A stretch of DNA of 64,000 bases from Acidocella sp. (lineage in GTDB: Bacteria; Pseudomonadota; Alphaproteobacteria; Acetobacterales; Acetobacteraceae). Position numbers and translations under genes: made by a program. The stretch covers positions 47,390 to 111,389 of the forward strand of contig JAMFRU010000058.1 in assembly GCA_026224875.1 (NCBI GenBank). The letters are read 5' to 3'. This document shows, in pieces, positions 19,199 to 28,677 of this stretch (positions are counted from its first letter, which is position 1; each line of letters starts with the position of its first letter). A model generated the notes under the pieces. It ran no database searches. It was not told the DNA's origin and saw only the letters and a program-made list of their open reading frames with translations.

Positions 19199-21547
19199 TT
19201 AGTAGGTATAGGCAAGTTTGAAGAACACGGTGCGCGGCGGGTTGACCGGGCCTTCCCACAGATTGGGCGTACCGCTCCAGGACAGACTCTGATAACTTAC
19301 GCGGTTGGTCAGATTTTGCCCGGTGATGATCGCTGTCCAATGTTTGTTGGGCAACTGATAGCTGGCGAAAGCATCGACGAAGGCTTGAGGATGGATCTCG
19401 CCCTGGCCGTAGTTAAAGACATCCGAGTAATAGGAGGTTTCATAGGAAATATCGGAACCGAATGTGATTTGACCAGGAATATCAAGCGGAATTTGATAAT
19501 TGGCGGCGCCGTAAAGCTGCCAGCGCGGGGCGAACGGAAGCTGGTTGCCGGTGGCACTCACCACTGTGCCGGTGTTCACGCTGGTGCCGGGGTTGGGGAA
19601 ACTATCGAAACGGCTCCAGAGATAGCTTGCATTGCCCGTTAGCGTGAGCCCATCCACAGGCTGCGCGACGGATTCGAGCTCGAACCCGTCAGAATGCGCG
19701 GAATTCACATTCGAGCGCACGGTTACAAGCCCGCCGGTGACAGGGCTGATTACCGATGCGGTTTCCTGCAGGCCGGTGTAGTCGTTGTAGAACAAAGTGC
19801 CGTTCAGGCGTAGCCGGTGGTTGAGCCAGTCGGTTTTGATTCCGGCTTCATAGGTTGTTACGTTTTCCTGGTTATACGGCAGTGCCGTTGGCAATGAGGA
19901 GGCGCGGTTGTTGAAGCCGCCGGCATCGAAACCTTCGGCAATGCTGCCATAAGCGAAAATACCTGGTGTGAACTGGTAGGACAGGCCGTATTTCGGCGTA
20001 AAAGAGTACCAGGTTTTATTGCCGGAATAGGAGAAGTTATTCTTCAGCGCGGCATTCTCGGTGGCTGTGTTGGTTGATGAAGGTGTGAGCTGGATGCCTT
20101 GAAAATTGTCATACACACCCTGGAATTGGAAACCCCGATTCTCGATGGTATAACGCCCGCCTAATGTAGCTGTGAGCTTATCGGTCAAATGATAATCCCC
20201 CTGCGCATAGGCGGCGTAATCGGTGGTTTTGGTATCGGCGATCTGATCTTCGGGGAAGGCCGGTGTGCCGCCGCCGGCGGGCGAGACGACATAGCCGATG
20301 CGGTTGGAGGCGAAGTTTTCATGCAACAGATAAAGGCCGGTGGCGAAATCGAATTTGTCGTAATTACCGAGCAGCTGAAATTCCTGTGTTAACTCCTGCT
20401 CGCGATAGACGATGTAGTTGTCCGAAATCGATACCAGCGCAGGAAAGGGAGCGGCGAGCGATGCGGGTGTGCCATTATATTCCACCAGCGGCTGACCGTC
20501 GTTATTGTAGTTCACGGGGTTTTGCGAAAAACCACGATAGGCGCTGATGGATTTGAATGTCAGGTTTGGGTTGATGGTATAGACGAGCCTGTTGGAGACG
20601 CCGCCGACCCAGGAATCGTTTTTCGGACCTTGCGAGGCGTAACTGTCGTTCAAATTCGTCTGGCCATAAATGGGATGGGCCAATGTGCCGCCGATGATCG
20701 GTTTCACTGGAGAATAGAAGTCGGCACCGGAATAATCGAGCACGCCATCGGCCTCCACCTCATCGGTGAGGTCGGGGGTGATTTTGACCAGTACTTTAGC
20801 GCGTGCGCCGTTGGTGTTCTGGTTGTTCACGCGCTGACCGATCGTCGGGTCGTAATTATAACCCTCGTGCTGGTCGTGAGCGAAAGCGATGCTGGCGTCG
20901 ACCTTGCCCGGTATGATTGGACCGGCGGCATAGGCATGCAGGTTGACGGCGCCAAAAGTGCCGCCGCCGACATCGAAATTACCTTCGGGCGTGTCGGTTG
21001 GGTCGCGGGTAATGTAGCGGATGGCGCCGGCGTCGGCATTCTCGCCGAACAGCGTGCCCTGCGGCCCGCGCAGAACTTCGACGCGTTCCAAATCGGTCAG
21101 ATCCGTCATGCCGTTGATGGCGCGCGGCAGATATACGTCGTCAAGATATTGCGCGATGTTCGGATCGAAAATCGGATCGGCATCGCCGATGCCGCGGATG
21201 AAGAAGATCTGTGTCAACGGCGTAATACCTGAGCGCGTGATCAACACACCTGGCGTTTTGCCGGCGAGGTCGCGTGCGGTTGTCAAGTTTTGTTGCTGGA
21301 TCTGCTGGGGGGTGATCACGGTGACGGCGACAGGGGTTTTTTGCAGCTTTGTGCTGTGCCTTGTTGCGGTAACGATGATGTCTTTCAGTCCTGGCTGCTC
21401 GGCCGGAGGCGGCGTATTTTGCGCCCGTGCGATGCTGGCATTCCCCACCGCGAGGAAGGCAGCTGATGCCAGCAAACCGGCGCGAATTGCTGTACTACCA
21501 GCACCGCGCGCGCTGCCCTTTGCCTTCGTATGACCCAAACGCTGCAT
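19199..21547 (-). CDS. TonB-dependent receptor
   Basis: IIVTATRHSTKLQKTPVAVTVI plug start, LERVEVLRGPQGTLFGENADAGAIRY, C-terminal aromatic ...VFFKLAYTY. Confidence 0.94.
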   Translation of the reverse strand: MQRLGHTKAKGSARGAGSTAIRAGLLASAAFLAVGNASIARAQNTPPPAEQPGLKDIIVTATRHSTKLQKTPVAVTVITPQQIQQQNLTTARDLAGKTPGVLITRSGITPLTQIFFIRGIGDADPIFDPNIAQYLDDVYLPRAINGMTDLTDLERVEVLRGPQGTLFGENADAGAIRYITRDPTDTPEGNFDVGGGTFGAVNLHAYAAGPIIPGKVDASIAFAHDQHEGYNYDPTIGQRVNNQNTNGARAKVLVKITPDLTDEVEADGVLDYSGADFYSPVKPIIGGTLAHPIYGQTNLNDSYASQGPKNDSWVGGVSNRLVYTINPNLTFKSISAYRGFSQNPVNYNNDGQPLVEYNGTPASLAAPFPALVSISDNYIVYREQELTQEFQLLGNYDKFDFATGLYLLHENFASNRIGYVVSPAGGGTPAFPEDQIADTKTTDYAAYAQGDYHLTDKLTATLGGRYTIENRGFQFQGVYDNFQGIQLTPSSTNTATENAALKNNFSYSGNKTWYSFTPKYGLSYQFTPGIFAYGSIAEGFDAGGFNNRASSLPTALPYNQENVTTYEAGIKTDWLNHRLRLNGTLFYNDYTGLQETASVISPVTGGLVTVRSNVNSAHSDGFELESVAQPVDGLTLTGNASYLWSRFDSFPNPGTSVNTGTVVSATGNQLPFAPRWQLYGAANYQIPLDIPGQITFGSDISYETSYYSDVFNYGQGEIHPQAFVDAFASYQLPNKHWTAIITGQNLTNRVSYQSLSWSGTPNLWEGPVNPPRTVFFKLAYTY

Positions 21548-21832
21548 AAAAAACCCCTGATTACTGCGGCTTGCCGTATCCGGCATAACCTTAATTGACT
21601 ATAAGACAAGTGGGGAATGATGCGGCAGACGCGGGGTGTAAAGTTTAATCTTATCATCAACTCATGAGAAATTCTAAAGTATCTGTTTTTAAAGAAAAAT
21701 ACGAAATAATTTTCTTTTTGTGGGGTTAAAAATAGAAAATTCCGGCACAAATAATATATGCTTCTGTTCGTTCATATTTGACGAGACATATAATATGACT
21801 ATCATATTTATAGGATATACTCGGGATAGGTC

Positions 21833-22984
21833 ATGGATTCTTACGAAGCATCGGCTGGTGCTGCTCTCGCGGAGATCAGCCAGCATTTGGCGGCTAGTGC
21901 CGCGCAATATGACCGCAGCGGCGCTTTCCCGCATGAAAACTTTGCGTATTTGCGCGAGGAGCGGCTGGTTGGTCTGCCGGCTGAACGCATTTTGGCTGGT
22001 GCCGCTTTGCCGCTGCCGCAGGCCCGTAAAATTATTGCGGCGGTGGCGCGCGGTGAACCTTCGACCGCGCTGGTACTTATCATGACCTATCTCTTCGTGC
22101 TGCAGGCGGCGCAGAATCCGCATTGGCAGCCGCATGTGCGGCGCATGGTGCTGGAGGATATTGCGGCTAACGGCACGCTGGCCAACGCGTTGCGGGTGGA
22201 GCCGGAGCTGGGTACGCCGGTGCGTGGGGGGCTGCCGAAGACCACGGCGCGGCGCGTGGAGGGCGGGTTTCGCGTTTCTGGCCGCAAACTTTATTCCACG
22301 GGCAGTCCGGCTTTGTATTGGATGGGCGTATGGGGGCGCACGGATGATGAAGAACCGCTGGTCGGTACGTTTCTGGTGCCGGCAGATTCGCCTGGTATTC
22401 ACATTGAGCAAACATGGGATCAGCTTGGCCTGCGCGCTTCGGGCAGCCATGATGTGATTTTCGATGATGTGTTTATTCCTGAAGAATATGCCGTGGATAT
22501 TCGCCCGCCGGCTGCTTGGGCGGCGGAGCGCGCGCCGGAATTGCTGGCGTGGATGTCCGTGTTGCTGGGTACGCTTTATGATGCGGTGGCGCGTAATGCA
22601 CGGGACTGGCTGGTGGAGTTTGCGTTGACGCGCGCGCCTGCCAATCTCGGTGCGCCGCTCTCTACTCTGCCACGTTTTCAGGAGGCATTGGGGGAGATCG
22701 ACGCGCTGTTGCATGTTAATCAAGTTCTTCTGGATCGTATCAGCAACGCTCCATTCGAAACGGTGACCGCGATCGACAGTAATTTTCTAAAATACACCGT
22801 CACCAACAATGCCATTAAAGTGGCGGAGAAGGCGCTGGCTCTCACCGGCAATCCGGGGCTGGCGCGCGGCAATCCGTTGGAGCGGCATTACCGCGATGCG
22901 TTGTGCGGGCGTGTACACTCGCCGCAGGACGATACCATTCTCTTAACCGCCGGCCGCGCGGCCTTTGCCGCCGCCCGCCCTTAA
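21833..22984 (+). CDS. Acyl-CoA dehydrogenase-like flavoprotein (SfnB/DszC-like)
   Basis: 383 aa; GGFRVSGRKLYSTGSPALYWMGVWGRTDDEEPLVGTFLVPADSPGIHIEQTWDQLGLRASGSHDVIFDDVFIP. Confidence 0.83.
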   Translation: MDSYEASAGAALAEISQHLAASAAQYDRSGAFPHENFAYLREERLVGLPAERILAGAALPLPQARKIIAAVARGEPSTALVLIMTYLFVLQAAQNPHWQPHVRRMVLEDIAANGTLANALRVEPELGTPVRGGLPKTTARRVEGGFRVSGRKLYSTGSPALYWMGVWGRTDDEEPLVGTFLVPADSPGIHIEQTWDQLGLRASGSHDVIFDDVFIPEEYAVDIRPPAAWAAERAPELLAWMSVLLGTLYDAVARNARDWLVEFALTRAPANLGAPLSTLPRFQEALGEIDALLHVNQVLLDRISNAPFETVTAIDSNFLKYTVTNNAIKVAEKALALTGNPGLARGNPLERHYRDALCGRVHSPQDDTILLTAGRAAFAAARP

Positions 22985-22995
22985 AGGAGCATACC

Positions 22996-23808
22996 ATGCC
23001 CGATACTGCTTATACCCAGTTGCGTTCCGCACCGCCCATCCGTAATTCCGCGCCGCCGCAGCGGGGGTTGCCGGAGCCGGGGCCGAGTTTTGAGGAGATT
23101 CGTCTGTTCCGCAAACAGCGCCTGGCAGCCGGCCTGCGCCTGTTTGCGCTGTATGGTTTCGACCATGGGCCGGCCGGGCATATTACCGTGCGTGATCCGG
23201 AGTGGCATGACCATTTCTGGATCAATCCGTTTGGCCAATATTTTGGCCATGTGCGTGTGTCGGATCTGCTGCTGGTCAATCACGATGGCGATATCGTGAT
23301 TGGCGACCGGCAGGTAAACCAAGCGGGATTTCAGATCCATTCCGCCATCCATCGTGCCCGGCCCGATGTGCATGGCGTGGCGCATTCGCATTCGCCATAT
23401 GGCAAGACATTCTCCACCTTGCGCAAGTTTCTCGACCCGCTGACGCAGGATTCCGCTGGCTTTTATCGGCGCCAGGCTTTGTCCACTTTTACCGGCGTGG
23501 TGTTGAACGAAACCCAGGCGCAGCAGATTGTGCAGGATGCCGGTGATAAGGATTTTATCATCCTCGAAAATCATGGTTTCCTTACCGCGGGGGCTTCGGT
23601 GGAGTCTGCGGTATGGCATTTCATCGCGCTGGAAGATGCCGCGCGGGTGCAGTTGCTGGCGCAAGCCGCGGGTACGCCTGTACCGCTCTCGCACGAAGTG
23701 GCGGATTTTACCGCCGGCCAGTATCGGCGCCATGCCGATGGCGGACGTTTTGCTTTCCAGACGCTTTACGAACGGATTGTTCGCGAGCAGCCGGATCTGC
23801 TGGATTGA
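22996..23808 (+). CDS. Class II aldolase/adducin family protein
   Basis: FDHGPAGHITVRDPEW, HGVAHSHSPYGKTFSTL, FIILENHGFLTAGASVESAVWHFIALEDAARVQLLA. Confidence 0.88.
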   Translation: MPDTAYTQLRSAPPIRNSAPPQRGLPEPGPSFEEIRLFRKQRLAAGLRLFALYGFDHGPAGHITVRDPEWHDHFWINPFGQYFGHVRVSDLLLVNHDGDIVIGDRQVNQAGFQIHSAIHRARPDVHGVAHSHSPYGKTFSTLRKFLDPLTQDSAGFYRRQALSTFTGVVLNETQAQQIVQDAGDKDFIILENHGFLTAGASVESAVWHFIALEDAARVQLLAQAAGTPVPLSHEVADFTAGQYRRHADGGRFAFQTLYERIVREQPDLLD

Positions 23809-23908
23809 TCCGGGCTTAAGGCAGAGTGAGCGAAACTCATTTTATGCTGCGGCTAGGCTGGGGTAGTCTATATTGCGAAGCGGCGAATGCCGCGTGAGGA
23901 GTGTTATC

Positions 23909-25006
23909 ATGGGTTTGGAATTCATCGGCTATATCGGCAATCACAATGCCTCGGAGACCACGCGGCACTCTGGGCCGGTGATTGACCGGAACCATATTGA
24001 AACGGTTGCGAAGGCGCATGAGCTGGCCGGGTTCGACCGTGCGCTGCTTGCATTCCATTCCTGGTCGCCGGATTGCTTGCAGATTGGCCAGCATGCGGCT
24101 TCGGTAACTGAAAAACTCGGTATTTTTGTAGCACAGCGCCCTGGGTTTACCGCACCGACCGTAGCGGCGCGGCAATTTGCCACGCTTGATGCGCTCTATC
24201 CCGGCCGGTTCTCACTCAATGTCATCACCGGTGGCGACCATGCCGAGCTGGTGCAGGATGGGAATACCGTGGCGGATAAGGATGAGCGCTATGCTCGCAC
24301 CAATGAGTTTCTCGATATCGTGCGGGCAGAATGGACAGCGGAGAAACCCTTCGATTATCACGGCAAATATTATCAGGTTGAGCGAGGGTTTTCGCAGGTG
24401 AGGCCGAGCAAGCCCATCGACATATTCATTGCCGGCGCGTCTGAGGCCGCGATTGATACCGCTGGCCGCCATGCCGATGTGTTTGCGCTGTGGGCCGAGG
24501 ATTACGACTCCGTGCGTGGCCAGCTTGCCAAAGTGCGCGCCGCAACCACGAAATATGGGCGGCCGGTACCGGAATTCTCGCTCTCGCTGCGGCCGATTAT
24601 TGCCGATACGGAAAAACTGGCATGGGAGAAGGCGGAATATATTCTGGAAAAGGCACGAAAATTACAGGATGCCGCCGGTTTTGCTCGCGATGGCGCGCCG
24701 CCGAATGTGGGCTCGCGGCGATTGATCGATCTTGCCACCAAGGGGAGCCGCCACGACAAATATCTTTGGACCGGCATTGCCGGACTGACCGGGGCCAAGG
24801 GCAATTCGACCTCGCTGGTGGGTACGCCGGACCAGGTGGCTGAGGGGCTGCTGGATTACTGGGATCTTGGCGTGCAGAAATTTCTGATCCGCGGTTTCGA
24901 TCCGATTATTGATGCCCTCGAATATGGCCGCGAAATTCTGCCGAGGGTGCGCGCCTTGGTGGCGCAGCGTGGTGAGCGGCACTCTGCTGCGCGCTCTGCC
25001 GCGTAA
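23909..25006 (+). CDS. LLM-class flavin-dependent monooxygenase (alkanesulfonate monooxygenase-like)
   Basis: Same motifs as the 14982-16073 protein: KDERYARTNEFLDIVRAEWTAEKPFDYHGKYYQVERGF, GNSTSLVGTPDQVAEGLLDYWDLGVQKFLIRGFDP. Confidence 0.88.
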   Translation: MGLEFIGYIGNHNASETTRHSGPVIDRNHIETVAKAHELAGFDRALLAFHSWSPDCLQIGQHAASVTEKLGIFVAQRPGFTAPTVAARQFATLDALYPGRFSLNVITGGDHAELVQDGNTVADKDERYARTNEFLDIVRAEWTAEKPFDYHGKYYQVERGFSQVRPSKPIDIFIAGASEAAIDTAGRHADVFALWAEDYDSVRGQLAKVRAATTKYGRPVPEFSLSLRPIIADTEKLAWEKAEYILEKARKLQDAAGFARDGAPPNVGSRRLIDLATKGSRHDKYLWTGIAGLTGAKGNSTSLVGTPDQVAEGLLDYWDLGVQKFLIRGFDPIIDALEYGREILPRVRALVAQRGERHSAARSAA

Positions 25007-25584
25007 TGGCAAATATCGAACGCCTACGGGTTTTTGCCGCCCATGCCGCGCAATCCGTGGCGTTGCATGGGCGCAATGAGGCTGCCGTGCTTGCGGCGAT
25101 TACCCCGGCTTTGGCCACGCTGATCGCACACGATGATTTTTTACCGGAGGCCTACACCAAACCTGATCCGAAATATTATCAGCAATATCTGCTCTATGGC
25201 GATCCGGCGCAGAATCTCTCCATCGTTAGTTTTGTGTGGGGGCCGGGGCAGAAAACGCCGGTGCATAATCATCGTGTGTGGGGGCTGGTCGGTATTTTGC
25301 GCGGCGGTGAGCTGAGTGCAGATTTTACCGAGCGCGAGGGCAGGCTTGTGCCTGGCGCCACGGAATTGCTATCGCCGGGCCGGGTTGTTGCTGTCTCGCC
25401 GCGGCTGGGCGATATTCATCAGATTGCCAATGCCTATGATGATGCGGTGTCGATCAGCATCCATGTCTATGGTGGTAATATTGGCCGCATCCGGCGCGAG
25501 GTGTTTTTACCTGAAACGGGCGAGGTCAAACCTTTCGTCTCCGGCTATGTCAATACGGATGTACCGAATCTCTGGGCTGCATAA
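25006..25584 (+). CDS. Cysteine dioxygenase-like cupin (thiol dioxygenase family)
   Basis: VSFVWGPGQKTPVHNHRVWGLVGILRGGEL; GDIHQIANAYDDAVSISIHVYGG. Confidence 0.82.
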   Translation: MANIERLRVFAAHAAQSVALHGRNEAAVLAAITPALATLIAHDDFLPEAYTKPDPKYYQQYLLYGDPAQNLSIVSFVWGPGQKTPVHNHRVWGLVGILRGGELSADFTEREGRLVPGATELLSPGRVVAVSPRLGDIHQIANAYDDAVSISIHVYGGNIGRIRREVFLPETGEVKPFVSGYVNTDVPNLWAA

Positions 25585-27152
25585 TGAGTTTTAAAAATAC
25601 CACGCCGTCTGTTCTACGCACTCTATGGCGCAGCAATGCCGAGGTGGCGCTGTTCGACCTGCGCGAAGAGGGGCCGTATTCGCTGGCTCATCCGTTCTGG
25701 GCGGTCTCGCTGCCCTTGGCACAGATCGAGCTGCGTATCCGCGCACTGGTGCCGCGCAAAAATGCGCCGATCGTGGTGTATGATGATGGTGAAGGGCTGA
25801 CGCAGCGCGGGGCGGAACGCATCGCCGCACTTGGTTACACCGATGTGTCGATATTGGACGGCGGGTTGGCGGCTTATCGGGAATTGGGCGAAGTGTTCCG
25901 GGATGTTAACGTGCCTTCCAAGGCTTTTGGGGAGCTGGTGGAATCGATCCGTCATACCCCGTCCGCCGGGGCGGAGGAGATCAAACATCTCATCGAGACC
26001 GAGCCTGACCTTGTGGTGTTGGATGGCAGGCGGTTCGAAGAATACCGCACCATGAGCATTCCGCGCGGGCGCTCCGTGCCGAATGGCGAGCTGGCGCTGC
26101 GGGTGCATGACATCGCGCCAAACCCCGATACGACCATTGTGATTAATTGCGCCGGGCGTACGCGCTCGATCATTGGCACCCAGACGCTCGTCAACCTTGG
26201 CCTACCCAACCGTGTGTTGGCTTTGCGCAATGGCACCATTGGCTGGACGCTGGCAGGGCAGGCGCTGGAGCGCGGCAAGACTGAGCGTTTTCCCGCCACC
26301 ACGGCAGCAGGGCATGAGCGCGCGCGCAATGCCGCACAGGCCTATGCAGCGCGGGCAGGAGTGCCGGTAATCGATGCGGCCACCCTCGCTGCCTGGCGTG
26401 CCGAGGCTGCCAGCCGCACGCTCTATTTGCTCGACGTACGCACGCCGGAAGAGTTTCTCTCTGGCCATGCTGAGGGGTTTGCCTCCGCGCCCGGCGGGCA
26501 GCTGGTACAGGCCACCGATGAATGGGTGGCGGTGCGCGGCGGCCGGCTGGTGCTGTTCGATGATGACGGTGTGCGCGCCCGCAGTACCGCCGCCTGGCTG
26601 CGGCAATTGGGCTGGGATGCAACAGTACTGGCGCAGGATGCGATTCCGGCGGATGATAGGACACCGCCTTTGCCTGTCTTCATCAACCCGCCACCGGTGC
26701 CCGCCATCAGCGCTGCGGTGTTGCAGGTGGACCGTGAAAGTTTTGAGATCGTTGATCTTGGCCCGAGCCCGCTGTATCGCGCGGGGCATATTCCTGGCGC
26801 CTGGTTTCTGGCCGGTTCGCAGCTTGGTGACCTTGCCAATATTCCCGGCACGGCGCCGCTCGTTATTACTTCCGCCGATGGTAAGCTGGCTGCCGCGCAT
26901 GCTGCCGATATTGCGGCTGCTACGCAGCGCGAAGTGTTGTGGTTACGGGGTGGCAACAAGGGGTGGGTGGAGGCCGGCTCCAAATTGGATGTTGCACCCG
27001 GCTGGGCCAGCGCGCCGGAGGATGTTTATAAGCGGCCCTACGAGGGTACCGATAATCAGGCGGCCGCCATGCAGGCCTATATCGATTGGGAGCTGCAGCT
27101 TGTAGCCCAGCTGGCCAATGATGGCGTCAGCAATTTCCATGTTATCCGCTGA
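25584..27152 (+). CDS. Multi-domain rhodanese-like protein (four domains)
   Basis: 522 aa; repeated DxR...G(H/F)IPG-type units; one catalytic Cys loop INCAGRTRSIIG. Confidence 0.85.
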   Translation: MSFKNTTPSVLRTLWRSNAEVALFDLREEGPYSLAHPFWAVSLPLAQIELRIRALVPRKNAPIVVYDDGEGLTQRGAERIAALGYTDVSILDGGLAAYRELGEVFRDVNVPSKAFGELVESIRHTPSAGAEEIKHLIETEPDLVVLDGRRFEEYRTMSIPRGRSVPNGELALRVHDIAPNPDTTIVINCAGRTRSIIGTQTLVNLGLPNRVLALRNGTIGWTLAGQALERGKTERFPATTAAGHERARNAAQAYAARAGVPVIDAATLAAWRAEAASRTLYLLDVRTPEEFLSGHAEGFASAPGGQLVQATDEWVAVRGGRLVLFDDDGVRARSTAAWLRQLGWDATVLAQDAIPADDRTPPLPVFINPPPVPAISAAVLQVDRESFEIVDLGPSPLYRAGHIPGAWFLAGSQLGDLANIPGTAPLVITSADGKLAAAHAADIAAATQREVLWLRGGNKGWVEAGSKLDVAPGWASAPEDVYKRPYEGTDNQAAAMQAYIDWELQLVAQLANDGVSNFHVIR

Positions 27153-28677
27153 AGCCGATGTGCTCATCATCGGCGGTGGCATGGCCGCTGCCTGGGCCGC
27201 CGTTGGAGCGGCGCTTGGCGGGGCCAATGTCATCATGGTTGATAAAGGTGCTGTCGGCACCAGCGGTGTTACCGCGACGGCCGGGCCAAACCATTGGTGG
27301 GTAGCGCCAAAGCAGCGCGAGCAGGCGGTGACCCAGCGCCAGGGCCAGGCTTTGGGTCTGGGTGAGGCGAGCTGGATGCATCGTATTCTGGAACAGACAT
27401 GGGAAACCCTCCCCAGTTTGGCGCGGTTCTATGAGTTTTGCGTGAATGATACCGGTGTTACCGTATATAATTCCGTTCGTGGACCGGAATATATGCGTGG
27501 CTTGCGGCAATATGCATTGAGTTTGGGTGTGCGTATTCTCGACCATTCTCCGGCGCTTGAATTGCTGCTGCAACGCGGCGCCATTGCCGGGGCGCGTGGT
27601 GAGCGGTTGCAGGCACGGGAGGAATGGGAAATCCGCGCCCCGGCCGTGATTCTCGCAACAGGCGGCTGCGCTTTCAACGGCGCGCTGCTTGGTAGCCGCA
27701 CCAATACTGGCGATGGTTATCTGCTCGCGGCGGAAACCGGTGTGGCGCTCTCGGGCATGGAATTTTCCAGCCAGTTTACGGTAGCACCGGCTTTCTCGAC
27801 CATGACGCGGGCGATGTCCTATGTGTACGCCACATATTACGATGCCGCCGGCCGGGTGGTGCAACCCTCCGGCGATGTGCAGAGGCTGCGCTTTCTCGCG
27901 GAGGCTTTACGCAACGGGCCGGTGTATGCCGATTTCTCCCGCATGCCGCAGGACATACGCGACCGCCTGCCCACGATCTCGCCCAATGTGCTGCCGGTAT
28001 TCCGCCGCCAGGGCATTGATCCGTTCACTGATAAATTCCCCATCGCTCTGGTTTCGGAGGGCACGATACGCGGTGTTGGCGGGTTGGTGCTGGAGTCTGA
28101 GGATTGCGAAACCTCTACGCCCGGCCTGTTTGCTGTTGGTGATGCCGCATCGCGCGAAGCGGTTACCGGCGCGATTTCCGGTGGTGGTGCCGTGAACTCT
28201 GCCTGGGCTTTGTCCTCGGGCATCTGGTCTGGCCGCGCCGCGGCGCGGCTGGCAAAACAGGGTGTGCGGTACGGCGCCATCGAGCGCACCGGCCAGGCTG
28301 GGTTGCGGCCGTTGCAATCGGCACGGAATTTGGACACCGGCGCATTGGCCGCCACTGTACGAGAACAGGCAACGGATTTCTCCACCACCTTCTTCCGCGA
28401 TGATACCAACCTGCGCCGCGCCTTGAACGTGTTGGATTCGCAATGGGGTGAAATCCGCACGCATCTTGCAGGTGGTTTGCGCGCCCGAGAGGCAGCCTCA
28501 CTCACCGCCACGTCGCGCTGGTGCCTCAGTGCGGCACTGCACCGGCGCGAGAGCCGCGGCATTCATACGCGCGAGGATTTTCCAGGTGCCGCGCCACATC
28601 TGGCAAAGCGGCAAATTCTGCGGGGCGTGGATAATATCGACTCCAGCTTTGCCTCGGCCGAGGAGATGGCGGCATGA
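27118..28677 (+). CDS. FAD-dependent oxidoreductase, fumarate reductase/AprA-like flavoprotein
   Basis: ADVLIIGGGMAAAWAAVGAALGGANVIMVDKG FAD motif; PAVILATGGCAFNGALLGSRTNTGDGYLLAAETGVALSGMEFSSQF; GLFAVGDAASREAVTGAISGGGAV. Start may be slightly downstream of 27118. Confidence 0.84.
   Translation: MMASAISMLSAEADVLIIGGGMAAAWAAVGAALGGANVIMVDKGAVGTSGVTATAGPNHWWVAPKQREQAVTQRQGQALGLGEASWMHRILEQTWETLPSLARFYEFCVNDTGVTVYNSVRGPEYMRGLRQYALSLGVRILDHSPALELLLQRGAIAGARGERLQAREEWEIRAPAVILATGGCAFNGALLGSRTNTGDGYLLAAETGVALSGMEFSSQFTVAPAFSTMTRAMSYVYATYYDAAGRVVQPSGDVQRLRFLAEALRNGPVYADFSRMPQDIRDRLPTISPNVLPVFRRQGIDPFTDKFPIALVSEGTIRGVGGLVLESEDCETSTPGLFAVGDAASREAVTGAISGGGAVNSAWALSSGIWSGRAAARLAKQGVRYGAIERTGQAGLRPLQSARNLDTGALAATVREQATDFSTTFFRDDTNLRRALNVLDSQWGEIRTHLAGGLRAREAASLTATSRWCLSAALHRRESRGIHTREDFPGAAPHLAKRQILRGVDNIDSSFASAEEMAA

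Noticed and set aside
21689-22723. 344-aa minus-strand ORF opposite the acyl-CoA dehydrogenase-like gene
   Set aside because: Arg-rich shadow ORF, no motifs, and the plus-strand protein is well supported
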